Shown: positions 1 through 5,420 of the stretch, in pieces
Layout of the letters: each line of letters opens with the position of its first letter
Numbering within the stretch: position 1 is the first letter of the stretch
Assembly (NCBI GenBank): GCA_003248395.1
Contig: QFNA01000117.1
Location: forward strand, 1 to 5,761
Length of the DNA: 5,761 bases
Reading direction: 5' to 3'
From: Citromicrobium sp.
Lineage (GTDB): Bacteria; Pseudomonadota; Alphaproteobacteria; Sphingomonadales; Sphingomonadaceae
Translations under genes and position numbers: made by a program
The notes under the pieces: model-generated
Databases searched by the model: none
Told to the model about the DNA's origin: nothing
What the model saw: the letters and a program-made list of their open reading frames with translations, nothing else

Positions 1-383
1 TTGTCATACCCCTCTGCCAGCGCCGCATACCATTCGCGCGCGAATTCCGGGCGCTCGCGGCGCAGGCGATAGGCCTTGTGCTTGGCGATCCCTGCAGCGG
101 CGGCGGATGCGGCGACATTCGATGTCTCCGCCAGCGCCGCCAGGAAAGGCCTGCACCAGTCGGGCGTCGTCGGGGCGTCGTCCGGACCGGTGCGGCGCGT
201 GTAGCCATGCCCCTCCAGCGCCCGCCGGCATTCGCTGTCGAATTCGGGGTGGCGCCTGCGCCGCGAATTGACCGTTCCCTGCGAAATCGACGCATGGTCC
301 GCCGACCGCTTGATGACGCCTGTCTCCGCCAGATGGGCAAGGAACACCGGTACCCAGCCGGGTATGCTGCGTTGCTTTCTCAT
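1..383 (-). CDS. Tandem helix-turn-helix protein, small-terminase-like (3' end cut off by window edge)
   Basis: I translated this frame by hand: 127 complete codons from an ATG at 383, running off the left edge. A GGGAG ribosome-binding site (396-392) lies 8 bases upstream. The protein has two similar units. Unit 1 (residues 10-61) starts GWVPVFLAHLAETG and contains HPEF and ALEGHGY. Unit 2 (residues 76-126) starts DWCRPFLAALAETS and contains RPEFAREW and ALAEGY. Both share the pattern W-x(1-2)-P-x-FLA-x-LAET, then V..SA..A.I, an Arg-rich helix, PEF and AL..GY. From memory, this resembles helix-turn-helix proteins annotated as small terminase-like or hypothetical in alphaproteobacterial prophages and gene transfer agents, which are normally single-unit in the region seen here. 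DNA binding is inferred. The downstream partner, which would show whether this is a phage or GTA locus, lies outside the window. A longer overlapping frame on the same strand is an Arg/Gly/Pro-rich shadow. Confidence 0.8.
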   Translation of the reverse strand, partial: MRKQRSIPGWVPVFLAHLAETGVIKRSADHASISQGTVNSRRRRHPEFDSECRRALEGHGYTRRTGPDDAPTTPDWCRPFLAALAETSNVAASAAAAGIAKHKAYRLRRERPEFAREWYAALAEGYD

Positions 384-427
384 CCCGTTTTCTCCCGTCG
401 CATGATCGAATACGACAGCGGACGCGA

Positions 428-471
428 AAACGGGCGGCGGCCCGTCCCAATGGGAAAGGCCCCGCCCGTTT
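428..471. terminator. Nested hairpin in the leader of the HTH gene (terminator or attenuator candidate)
   Basis: AAACGGGCGG (428-437) is a perfect inverted repeat of CCGCCCGTTT (462-471). Inside it, GGCC (439-442) pairs with GGCC (458-461), and TCCC (445-448) pairs with GGGA (452-455) around a three-base loop. This gives about 18 base pairs in 44 bases. Read leftward, the stem is followed by a run of four T; read rightward, by three T. It sits 45 bases upstream of the leftward HTH gene start, and downstream of no visible gene on either strand, so it could be an attenuator or an orphan terminator. Function is inferred. Confidence 0.4.
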
Positions 472-497
472 CGAATCACACTATCGCGATGTTCTGT

Positions 498-527
498 ATT
501 TGTGCCATAAGAGCGTGACGCTGTCAA
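498..527 (-). promoter_or_regulatory. Candidate sigma-70-type promoter for the leftward HTH gene
   Basis: On the minus strand a perfect TTGACA -35 lies at 527-522. The best -10 at suitable spacing is ACAAAT (503-498, 18-base spacer), which matches TATAAT at only three of six positions. A transcript from here would carry a leader of about 105 bases that includes the 428-471 hairpin. The -35 is strong and the -10 weak, so this is tentative. I see no convincing promoter for the rightward gene at 627, although the AT-rich stretch 530-553 is the likeliest place for one. Confidence 0.3.
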
Positions 528-626
528 GCATAAAGTGCCAAATAGGTTAATAAGTCATCGCGCGATCCGTCTTGCCAGCCCGCGGCGTAGCGCGCATGGT
601 GCCTCAACACGAGGGAGGCCACATCC

Positions 627-1664
627 ATGAAATTCCGGCATTTCGCCCTGCCGCTGGCCAGCCTGCTGCTCTGCGCCGCAACCGAGCCGCCGCCGGAGCC
701 GACATCAGAGCCGACATCCACGCCCCCTCCGCCCGCCATCCTCGAACCCTACATCACCGACGGCGCATTCGATCCGGGCGATTTCGCCTATCTCAAGGGC
801 AGCCTCATCACCGCCAATGCGGCCGAGAAAGCCGAGTACAAGGCGATCCTAGAGTGGTCTTCTGCCTGCACGCGCCCTGCCGAGGACGCTATTGTCCACG
901 AACTTGCCCGGCGCGGTTTCACGCGTGACGACGCCAGCCGGTTCCCCGCCGGTCCGGTCCTGTGCATCCAGCCGCTCGTAACGCCCGATCTGACCGACGA
1001 TCTCACCTTCGCGCAACTCACCGAAGAGCTCGCGCGCGTCCGCCCGCTTTACGAAACCTGGCTCATGGCCGTCGCGCTTGCCGAGGACCTTCCCGACATC
1101 CCGCCCGCCGATTTCGGCCGCGCGCTCGAACAGCGGACGCGGGCGGAACAGATGGTGCGGCGCGGCATGGGCTGGGGCGCGGGTTCGATGGCCCACGCGC
1201 CCGATGTCTCACCCATTGGCCGCGCGATCATCCAGGCCCGGATGGGGATCGAGATGATGCGCCTCGATCGCGAGAATACGCAGTGGCTGAAAGACCGGGT
1301 CGCGCAGCACGGCTGGCCGCGGATTTCGGTCGTCGGCGAGACCGCCGCGCACAACGCCTGGCTGCTCGCCCAGCATGCCGATGCCGATCCGGTGTTCCAG
1401 CTCGATGCGCTGCAGATGATGGAACCGCTGGTCGCGCAGCAGGAGGTGTCGGGCCGCGACTACGCCTATCTCTACGACCGCGTCATGCTCGCGCTGTCGG
1501 GCAAGCAGCGCTACGCCACGCAATTCGAATGCGTCGACGGCGCCTACGCCCCGCAACCGGTGAAAGACATGGCCGCCGTCGCCCGCTACCGCGCCGAAGC
1601 AGGCCTCGACACGCTAGCCCAGAACCTCCAGCGCATGCGCGACAATTACGGCACCTGCGATTGA
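627..1664 (+). CDS. Exported DUF6624-domain protein
   Basis: The protein has 345 residues. The start is well supported: GAGGGAGG (611-618) lies 8 bases before the ATG. Residues 1-18 form a secretion signal (basic MKFRH, then a hydrophobic core). C16 follows LLL, so it does not fit the lipobox, which needs Gly, Ala or Ser just before the Cys; a soluble periplasmic protein is more likely than a lipoprotein. A Pro/Glu/Thr-rich linker spans 20-38. The C-terminal part (about 200-345) carries the signature I associate with DUF6624: HGWPRISVVGE (228-238), AHNAWLLAQHAD (241-252), DYAYLYDRV (278-286) and GKQRYATQF (292-300). The central region (50-195) is helical and unrecognised. The biochemical role of DUF6624 is not known to me. 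The gene stands alone: it diverges from the HTH gene and converges with the 572-residue membrane protein gene. Confidence 0.9.
   Translation: MKFRHFALPLASLLLCAATEPPPEPTSEPTSTPPPPAILEPYITDGAFDPGDFAYLKGSLITANAAEKAEYKAILEWSSACTRPAEDAIVHELARRGFTRDDASRFPAGPVLCIQPLVTPDLTDDLTFAQLTEELARVRPLYETWLMAVALAEDLPDIPPADFGRALEQRTRAEQMVRRGMGWGAGSMAHAPDVSPIGRAIIQARMGIEMMRLDRENTQWLKDRVAQHGWPRISVVGETAAHNAWLLAQHADADPVFQLDALQMMEPLVAQQEVSGRDYAYLYDRVMLALSGKQRYATQFECVDGAYAPQPVKDMAAVARYRAEAGLDTLAQNLQRMRDNYGTCD
696..719 (+). repeat. 12-base tandem duplication inside the DUF6624 gene
   Basis: GAGCCGACATCA (696-707) is followed directly by GAGCCGACATCC (708-719). The two copies differ only in the last base and are exactly in codon register, encoding Glu-Pro-Thr-Ser twice (residues 24-31) in the proline-rich linker after the signal peptide. 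This looks like a slippage duplication in a flexible linker. Confidence 0.8.
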
Positions 1665-1670
1665 GCTCGC

Positions 1671-1719
1671 GATAGCCGCGCCTGTTAATGCAGGGCGGGC
1701 CGGAGGCGGCGCGGCTATC
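1671..1719. terminator. Perfect 12-bp inverted repeat between converging genes
   Basis: GATAGCCGCGCC (1671-1682) is the exact reverse complement of GGCGCGGCTATC (1708-1719), with a 25-base GC-rich spacer. It begins 6 bases after the stop of the DUF6624 gene and lies 75 bases beyond the stop of the converging membrane protein gene, where a shared terminator would be expected. Neither side has a T run, so it is not a classic intrinsic terminator; it could stabilise both 3' ends or be a protein-binding palindrome. The remaining intergenic bases (1720-1794) show nothing I recognise. Confidence 0.45.
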
Positions 1720-1794
1720 CGTGGTGCAAGTCCCGCCGCCGCTAGGTCTTTGGCGGTTTGTCTGCTATTCTTCGTAACATCAGCACTGAACGCG

Positions 1795-3513
1795 CTACAT
1801 TCCAAACGCCTTCATCCCGGCATCGATCATTCCTTCGAGGCCTCGGCGGACTTCACCGCGATGGACAGTCGATGGCGCTTCCTCGACAATCAGCACCCCG
1901 TCACCTGCCATGACTCGATCCTTGAGCAACTGCTGCCGCCCCAGAAAATAGGGCCAAAATGTTTCTGTGCGCGCTACCGAATAGGCGAGATTTGCAGAAA
2001 AGCCGACAAGTTGGTCCTGCCCAAACACCCGGCCCTGCGCTGCTGGCTCTACTCGTACACCGCGCCCACCTTTAAGAATCAAACGGGATGGACCATGAAA
2101 AACAAGATAGCGCAGTTGGAAGGTAAGCCAGGCGTTTAGAGAGCCTAACCGCCAATGAGATGTAATACGCATTGGGCGTTTTATCGGCTGCACCACTGCA
2201 GCAAGCGCCCTCGGCTGAAGCACGCATGCTCCACCCTCGGGCAATTCCAAGAGAGTTACCTCTGCGAGCCCTTCCCGAGTGGCTGAGATTGATGTCGCGT
2301 TACCCTGGCCACGCACTCGAGTGAGAACTGTAAGGCCTGTGGCGATACTGGTCAGCGGCTTTTTCCAATCGAGCAGCCACCGGTGATCGTGTACACTCAT
2401 TTCGCTGGTGGTTTGCAAGTAATCTTGCCGCACCAGAAGTTCTTCGCCCTCCTGAAGACGCACCGTAACCGAACTGCGGGAAGGTGCTGCAGGAGCGATG
2501 GCGGTACCTCGCCCATCGGGCACACTCAACCGTATCGAGGTGCGCCGCATTGCGAGAGGCGCGAGGACGAACCAGGCGAATATCCGGATTAGGAAGGGGC
2601 TGGCAATAATTAGGATGAGCGCCACGAGGGCGCGCTTCAGGATAATTTCACCTTCATAATGTGTCCATGCCCAATCCGCTCTTGCCGAAATCGTATCTTC
2701 TGCCGCCTCCCGCTCCTCAATCAGCCTGCTTTTTAGGTTTTTCGTTGTATCCGGAAGATCGTTCTTCATCCAAGCCTGAGAATGACTTAGACCTTTCGAG
2801 GCAGCTAATCTGGCGTCGTCGAATTCTTTCTTGGCACTTTCTGCGTCGTTGCATTTTTTATTCATGTTGTTGACAAGCGGCGCGCGCCGATTGCGGAAGG
2901 GCAACCTGTCGATCGTCGCCGTCCACGAATGGTCAAATGCAAGAACGGCCGCCTTGGCATCATTGCATGATTTTCTTTTATCGACAGCGTCTCGATGGGC
3001 GCTTTCGCGATTAGATACCTTTTCTGCAGCGTCCTTAGCGTGTTTCAGCCCCTTCAATTTCCGCTCTAGGAATGCGAGATTGATTTGCCGCATCTGCTCG
3101 CGTTGCAATGCATCCATGTCGAGTGTTGCCATTGATAGACCGGTGCTCAGCGTATCGGGCTTTTTGCTGTTTAAGCGCGCTATTTCGCGTTGGGTGCCGG
3201 AAATTTTTCTGTCTAGTTCTTCAACACCGTCTTTCCGGGCCGATTCACCTTCATATTTCAGCCTTGTTTCCAGATTTCTCTGATGGCCTTCAGCTTCTTT
3301 GATGATCCTTTCCAAGTCACGGGCTTGCTGTTGATTTAGGTATTGTGACCTTTGCCAAATCCTTTGTACGTCGCCCGAAGTCCAAAGTGCGTACCCGAAA
3401 ATGGCGAGGATCAGAGCGATATAAAGTACGGTCTTGCGGCCAAACCATCCAATGACCTTGCCCAACATATCCCGACTTGACCCCCGACCCCTGACGCTTG
3501 AATTCATAATCAC
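1795..3513 (-). CDS. Two-TM membrane protein with periplasmic coiled-coil region and C-terminal AIM24-like domain
   Basis: This is a 572-residue protein from the GTG at 3513; ATGs at 3507 and 3468 (residue 16) are alternatives, and none has a good Shine-Dalgarno. Order of parts: basic N-terminus (8-27); TM1 (28-45, TVLYIALILAIFGYALW); a long charged helical, probably coiled-coil region (about 50-290); TM2 (295-319); then a beta-rich domain (about 325-546). Basic residues before TM1 and after TM2 (RRTSIR, 323-328) place both ends in the cytoplasm and the helical region in the periplasm. The C-terminal domain has three similar turns, EGEELLVRQDYL (355-366), LPEGGACVLQPRAL (424-437) and AAQGRVFGQDQLVGF (491-505), plus GPSRLILKGGRG (474-485). 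This resembles the repeated beta architecture of AIM24/TIGR00266 proteins; that match is from memory and moderate. Two KxxCNDA-type motifs (180-186, 218-224) lie in the helical part. The gene is monocistronic, lower in GC than its neighbours, and of unknown function. Confidence 0.85.
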   Translation of the reverse strand: MIMNSSVRGRGSSRDMLGKVIGWFGRKTVLYIALILAIFGYALWTSGDVQRIWQRSQYLNQQQARDLERIIKEAEGHQRNLETRLKYEGESARKDGVEELDRKISGTQREIARLNSKKPDTLSTGLSMATLDMDALQREQMRQINLAFLERKLKGLKHAKDAAEKVSNRESAHRDAVDKRKSCNDAKAAVLAFDHSWTATIDRLPFRNRRAPLVNNMNKKCNDAESAKKEFDDARLAASKGLSHSQAWMKNDLPDTTKNLKSRLIEEREAAEDTISARADWAWTHYEGEIILKRALVALILIIASPFLIRIFAWFVLAPLAMRRTSIRLSVPDGRGTAIAPAAPSRSSVTVRLQEGEELLVRQDYLQTTSEMSVHDHRWLLDWKKPLTSIATGLTVLTRVRGQGNATSISATREGLAEVTLLELPEGGACVLQPRALAAVVQPIKRPMRITSHWRLGSLNAWLTFQLRYLVFHGPSRLILKGGRGVRVEPAAQGRVFGQDQLVGFSANLAYSVARTETFWPYFLGRQQLLKDRVMAGDGVLIVEEAPSTVHRGEVRRGLEGMIDAGMKAFGM

Positions 3514-3532
3514 ACGATTGGCTTAGGGTCAA
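3503..3532 (-). promoter_or_regulatory. Candidate promoter overlapping the 5' end of the AIM24-like gene
   Basis: On the minus strand TTGACC (3532-3527) and TATGAA (3508-3503) are separated by 18 bases; they match the sigma-70 consensus at five and four of six positions. Transcription would begin near 3496, downstream of the GTG (3513) and ATG (3507) but upstream of the ATG at 3468. If this promoter is the real one, translation must start at residue 16 of the longest frame, just before TM1. The rest of 3533-3666 contains only weak short inverted repeats and no gene that I can support. Confidence 0.3.
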
Positions 3533-3666
3533 AATGCGAAAAGCGCAGAAGACCTTGTTAGATCGGGTTATTTCACGATCCTGTCCGAAGCAAGCCGCCA
3601 ATCCGCGGGCATAAGCTCCTGCTTGCAGATTACACCAAGGCGAAGCGGCCCTCACAACCGCCACAC

Positions 3667-4548
3667 TCAGTCGTGATCCGGGGCCTTCGGGGGCGATGCC
3701 GAGACCGGCCCGACCCAATAGAAACCGTCGAAATTGCTTTCGCGTCCATCCTCTTCATCGCCGCCCAGCGCAATAAAGCGCTCGCGGCCGAAGGACGCGT
3801 TACCCTTGGTCGGGTGCACCTTGCATTCTTTCTGGCAGTTCCAGGTCGACCCGTCATCATATCGCATGTCGAGCGAGAGGACCGCGCCATACTCCCGCAG
3901 CCGTCTCGCCATCGGATCGAACTTGCCATTCCCCAATATGACCGGTTGCTTTCGTGCATGCAATTCGCCGACAAGCACCAGCACACGGTCATACGAACCG
4001 GCCCGGGCGGCTTGCGCAATATTCTCGGCCTGCGCGGCTTCGTGCGGCCCCTGGCTGGGCAGGTGGGCAAAGCGCGCCCTCTGTTCGTCCCCGCCAGCGC
4101 CGTTGAATGCAGTGACGGCGATCGCATGCCCTTCCAACCGCAACCGATGCAGGTCGCGCAGCATGGCATACATGGCCTCGCTGCCGACGCCGTCGGCCCG
4201 ACCGCGCCACCCGGCGTCGAGCAGCAGGCTTTCGAACTTTTCTTCGTCGGCGGTCCATGCCCTTTGCAGCGCGGCGTCATGTTCCGGCGAGAACTCGATC
4301 GCGATCAATAGCCGCTGGCCCTGCCGGGCCAGGCCGCACGCCAGCGATCCGACGAAGGCCGGGGCTTCGCGGGTCCCGTGCCATTCGCCGAAAACCACGA
4401 AATCGGGATCGCGCGCTGCGACATCGGCCCACCCTTCGGGCACGGCGCAATGGCCGTCCCGAACGGCCATTGCGGGCGCATGGGTTGCGGGCACCTTCGC
4501 GCACCCGGCGAGGGCGAGCCCCAGCAGCAGGCTCGCTACGGCTCGCAT
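3667..4548 (-). CDS. Tiki/ChaN/TraB-superfamily lipoprotein (putative haem-binding or metallohydrolase fold)
   Basis: The protein has 293 residues. I chose the ATG at 4548 rather than the longer frame from 4599 because GGAGG lies 7 bases upstream and the resulting N-terminus is a clean lipoprotein signal: MRAVASLLLGLALAGC, with lipobox LAGC and lipidation at C16. The mature part shows DFVVFGEWHGTREAPAFV (49-66), an acidic IAIEF strand (82-86), and VLVGELHARKQP (191-202). These GExH and GxxH motifs with an intervening Glu are what I recall for the superfamily that includes ChaN (haem-binding lipoproteins), TraB/PrgY, Tiki proteases and erythromycin esterases. Length fits ChaN-like members (about 260-300). 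Which activity applies cannot be told: haem uptake, metal-dependent hydrolysis or peptidase. A CQKEC pair (238-242) sits in the C-terminal region, beyond the last family motif. The upstream small lipoprotein gene ends 51 bases before it with no clear terminator, so the two are probably co-transcribed. Confidence 0.85.
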   Translation of the reverse strand: MRAVASLLLGLALAGCAKVPATHAPAMAVRDGHCAVPEGWADVAARDPDFVVFGEWHGTREAPAFVGSLACGLARQGQRLLIAIEFSPEHDAALQRAWTADEEKFESLLLDAGWRGRADGVGSEAMYAMLRDLHRLRLEGHAIAVTAFNGAGGDEQRARFAHLPSQGPHEAAQAENIAQAARAGSYDRVLVLVGELHARKQPVILGNGKFDPMARRLREYGAVLSLDMRYDDGSTWNCQKECKVHPTKGNASFGRERFIALGGDEEDGRESNFDGFYWVGPVSASPPKAPDHD

Positions 4549-4555
4549 CGGATGT

Positions 4556-4560
4556 CCTCC
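4556..4560 (-). promoter_or_regulatory. Ribosome-binding site fixing the start of the Tiki/ChaN-like lipoprotein
   Basis: GGAGG on the minus strand, 7 bases before the ATG at 4548. It decides for this start over the in-frame ATG at 4599, which would add 17 polar residues in front of the signal peptide and overlap the preceding gene's stop codon. Confidence 0.75.
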
Positions 4561-4599
4561 AGGAAGATGGGGATCGGTATGGCGCTTGGGCAAAGGCAT

Positions 4600-5091
4600 C
4601 TACGCATCATGGATTAGCTTCAAAAACGTCAGGCTGAATTCGCCGCTGTGTCCTTTCATATGACCTATTGCAATTTTCATCGTCTCACTGGGCTTCGACG
4701 GCATGACGCCGGTAAGCGTGATCTTCCCGTCCTCGCGTTCGCGACTTTCGATCTGCCAGCCGTGGTCTGTGAGCTGACCCTCGTAAAAATCGGCAATAGC
4801 CTCAAGGCTCGCGTCCGAACGGATCGCCAGGCTCATTCCTTGCAACAGCGCCATGGTAACTTTGGCATCGGGGTAGAGATCGAAACCGAACGGGGGCGTC
4901 GAGTCCGCCGCTGCTTCGCCGACACGCAAGCTTTCGACGATTTCTCTTTCCATGTCTTGACCATCCGATGGGTCGGAGCATCCGCCGAGCGCCATGACGA
5001 TGGCGACGGCCAGCCAGCTCCTGCGCCGGCTCGCTTTCGGTACCAAACCATCGCGCGAGTGGGGGGCCACGGGGGACAGGTCGCCCGTCAT
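4600..5091 (-). CDS. Small unrecognised lipoprotein
   Basis: The product is 163 residues if it starts at the ATG at 5091; the frame stays open to 5334, and an ATG at 5109 is also possible. None of the starts has a well-spaced Shine-Dalgarno, so the N-terminus is uncertain. Numbered from 5091, a basic stretch (SRRR, 21-24) precedes a hydrophobic core and lipobox LGGC with the lipidated Cys at 38 (SWLAVAIVMALGGCSD). The mature protein has FDLYPDAKV (70-78), FYEGQLTDHGW (102-112) and a beta-rich C-terminus with ETMKIAIGH. This layout (a Tyr-Pro-x-Ala strand, a FYxxxL..HGW helix, then paired strands) recurs in small bacterial envelope lipoproteins that I cannot name; no function is assigned. It lies 51 bases upstream of the Tiki/ChaN-like lipoprotein gene in the same direction, so they probably share a transcript and perhaps a membrane site. 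The Arg-rich extension to 5334 looks non-coding. Confidence 0.8.
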   Translation of the reverse strand: MTGDLSPVAPHSRDGLVPKASRRRSWLAVAIVMALGGCSDPSDGQDMEREIVESLRVGEAAADSTPPFGFDLYPDAKVTMALLQGMSLAIRSDASLEAIADFYEGQLTDHGWQIESREREDGKITLTGVMPSKPSETMKIAIGHMKGHSGEFSLTFLKLIHDA

Positions 5092-5357
5092 CCTGGTTTC
5101 GTTCTGCATCGGCCGATCATGCCGCAATTCCCGAACCGCGCCAATACCTTGGCTAGGCCGCCCGATCTTCCGCCTGCACCGCGCCAGCTTGCCACCAAAC
5201 GCCTGCATACGAATGGTTACCCCGAAGCCGGGAACCCGTTTCGCCCCTGGACGTATCTCGCTTCTGGTGGGCCGGTTCGGAGCGGACATCCGCCGCGTGT
5301 CGGCCCGGCTGCGGCTGGCAACGGCTGGTCGCATCGCAATGAAACCGACGCATTTGC

Positions 5358-5386
5358 AATATAATCCTGCGCCGCAAGCCGGTCAG
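5358..5386 (-). promoter_or_regulatory. Candidate promoter for the two-lipoprotein operon
   Basis: On the minus strand CTGACC (5386-5381) and TATATT (5363-5358) are separated by 17 bases, matching the sigma-70 consensus at four and five of six positions. The predicted start is near 5350, about 260 bases before the favoured start of the small lipoprotein. Confidence 0.35.
5360..5365 (+). promoter_or_regulatory. Perfect -10 hexamer upstream of the 40-residue membrane protein gene
   Basis: TATAAT at 5360-5365 on the plus strand is a perfect -10, rare in this GC-rich window. No good -35 is present at 16-18 bases (CAATGA at 17). Transcription would start near 5372, giving a leader of roughly 49 bases. 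It overlaps the opposite-strand -10 at 5358-5363, so the two directions may compete. Confidence 0.35.
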
Positions 5387-5420
5387 GCAAAACAATAAAA
5401 CGATTCGAAGGGTCGCACCG

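Larger units (their letters stand above)
5092..5420. other. 329-base intergenic region between diverging genes
   Basis: This lies between the small lipoprotein gene (leftward) and the 40-residue membrane protein gene (rightward). Frames stay open on both strands through most of it, but their products are rich in Arg, Pro and Gly with no motif, no signal peptide and no ribosome-binding site, as expected of chance frames in GC-rich DNA. The only clear signals are the overlapping -10-like elements near 5358-5365. If the lipoprotein starts at 5091, its transcript from there would have a leader of about 260 bases, long enough to hold a regulatory RNA; I recognise no known riboswitch in it. Confidence 0.5.

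Noticed and set aside
4..450. Leftward open frame of 148 residues overlapping the HTH gene
   Set aside because: Arg/Gly/Pro-rich with no motif or ribosome-binding site; the adjacent frame from 383 has a ribosome-binding site and clear internal repeats.
962..1675. Rightward open frame of 237 residues inside the DUF6624 gene
   Set aside because: A shifted-frame shadow, extremely rich in Arg and Ala, in a gene whose main frame has family motifs.
1720..1742. GGTGCAAGTCC resembling a group II intron or tRNA T-loop motif
   Set aside because: No matching acceptor stem or cloverleaf, no domain V-like hairpin and no intron-encoded protein nearby; likely coincidence.
3590..3626. GCAAGC/GCTTGC inverted repeat downstream of the Tiki/ChaN-like gene
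   Set aside because: Only 6 bp with a 25-base spacer and no T run; too weak to call a terminator.
1720..3666. Possible insertion or island ends around the low-GC gene
   Set aside because: I found no convincing direct or terminal inverted repeats, integrase or tRNA at either side.
3673..4663. Rightward open frames of 212 and 309 residues antisense to the Tiki/ChaN-like lipoprotein
   Set aside because: Antisense to a well-supported gene; Ser/Arg/Pro-rich products lacking a signal peptide or domain.
5092..5334. 81-residue N-terminal extension of the small lipoprotein
   Set aside because: It would bury the lipoprotein signal in the middle of the protein; the composition is Arg-rich and there is no ribosome-binding site at 5334.
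4648..5364. Rightward open frame of 238 residues antisense to the small lipoprotein
   Set aside because: No ribosome-binding site or motif; the opposite strand has a lipobox and a coherent fold pattern.
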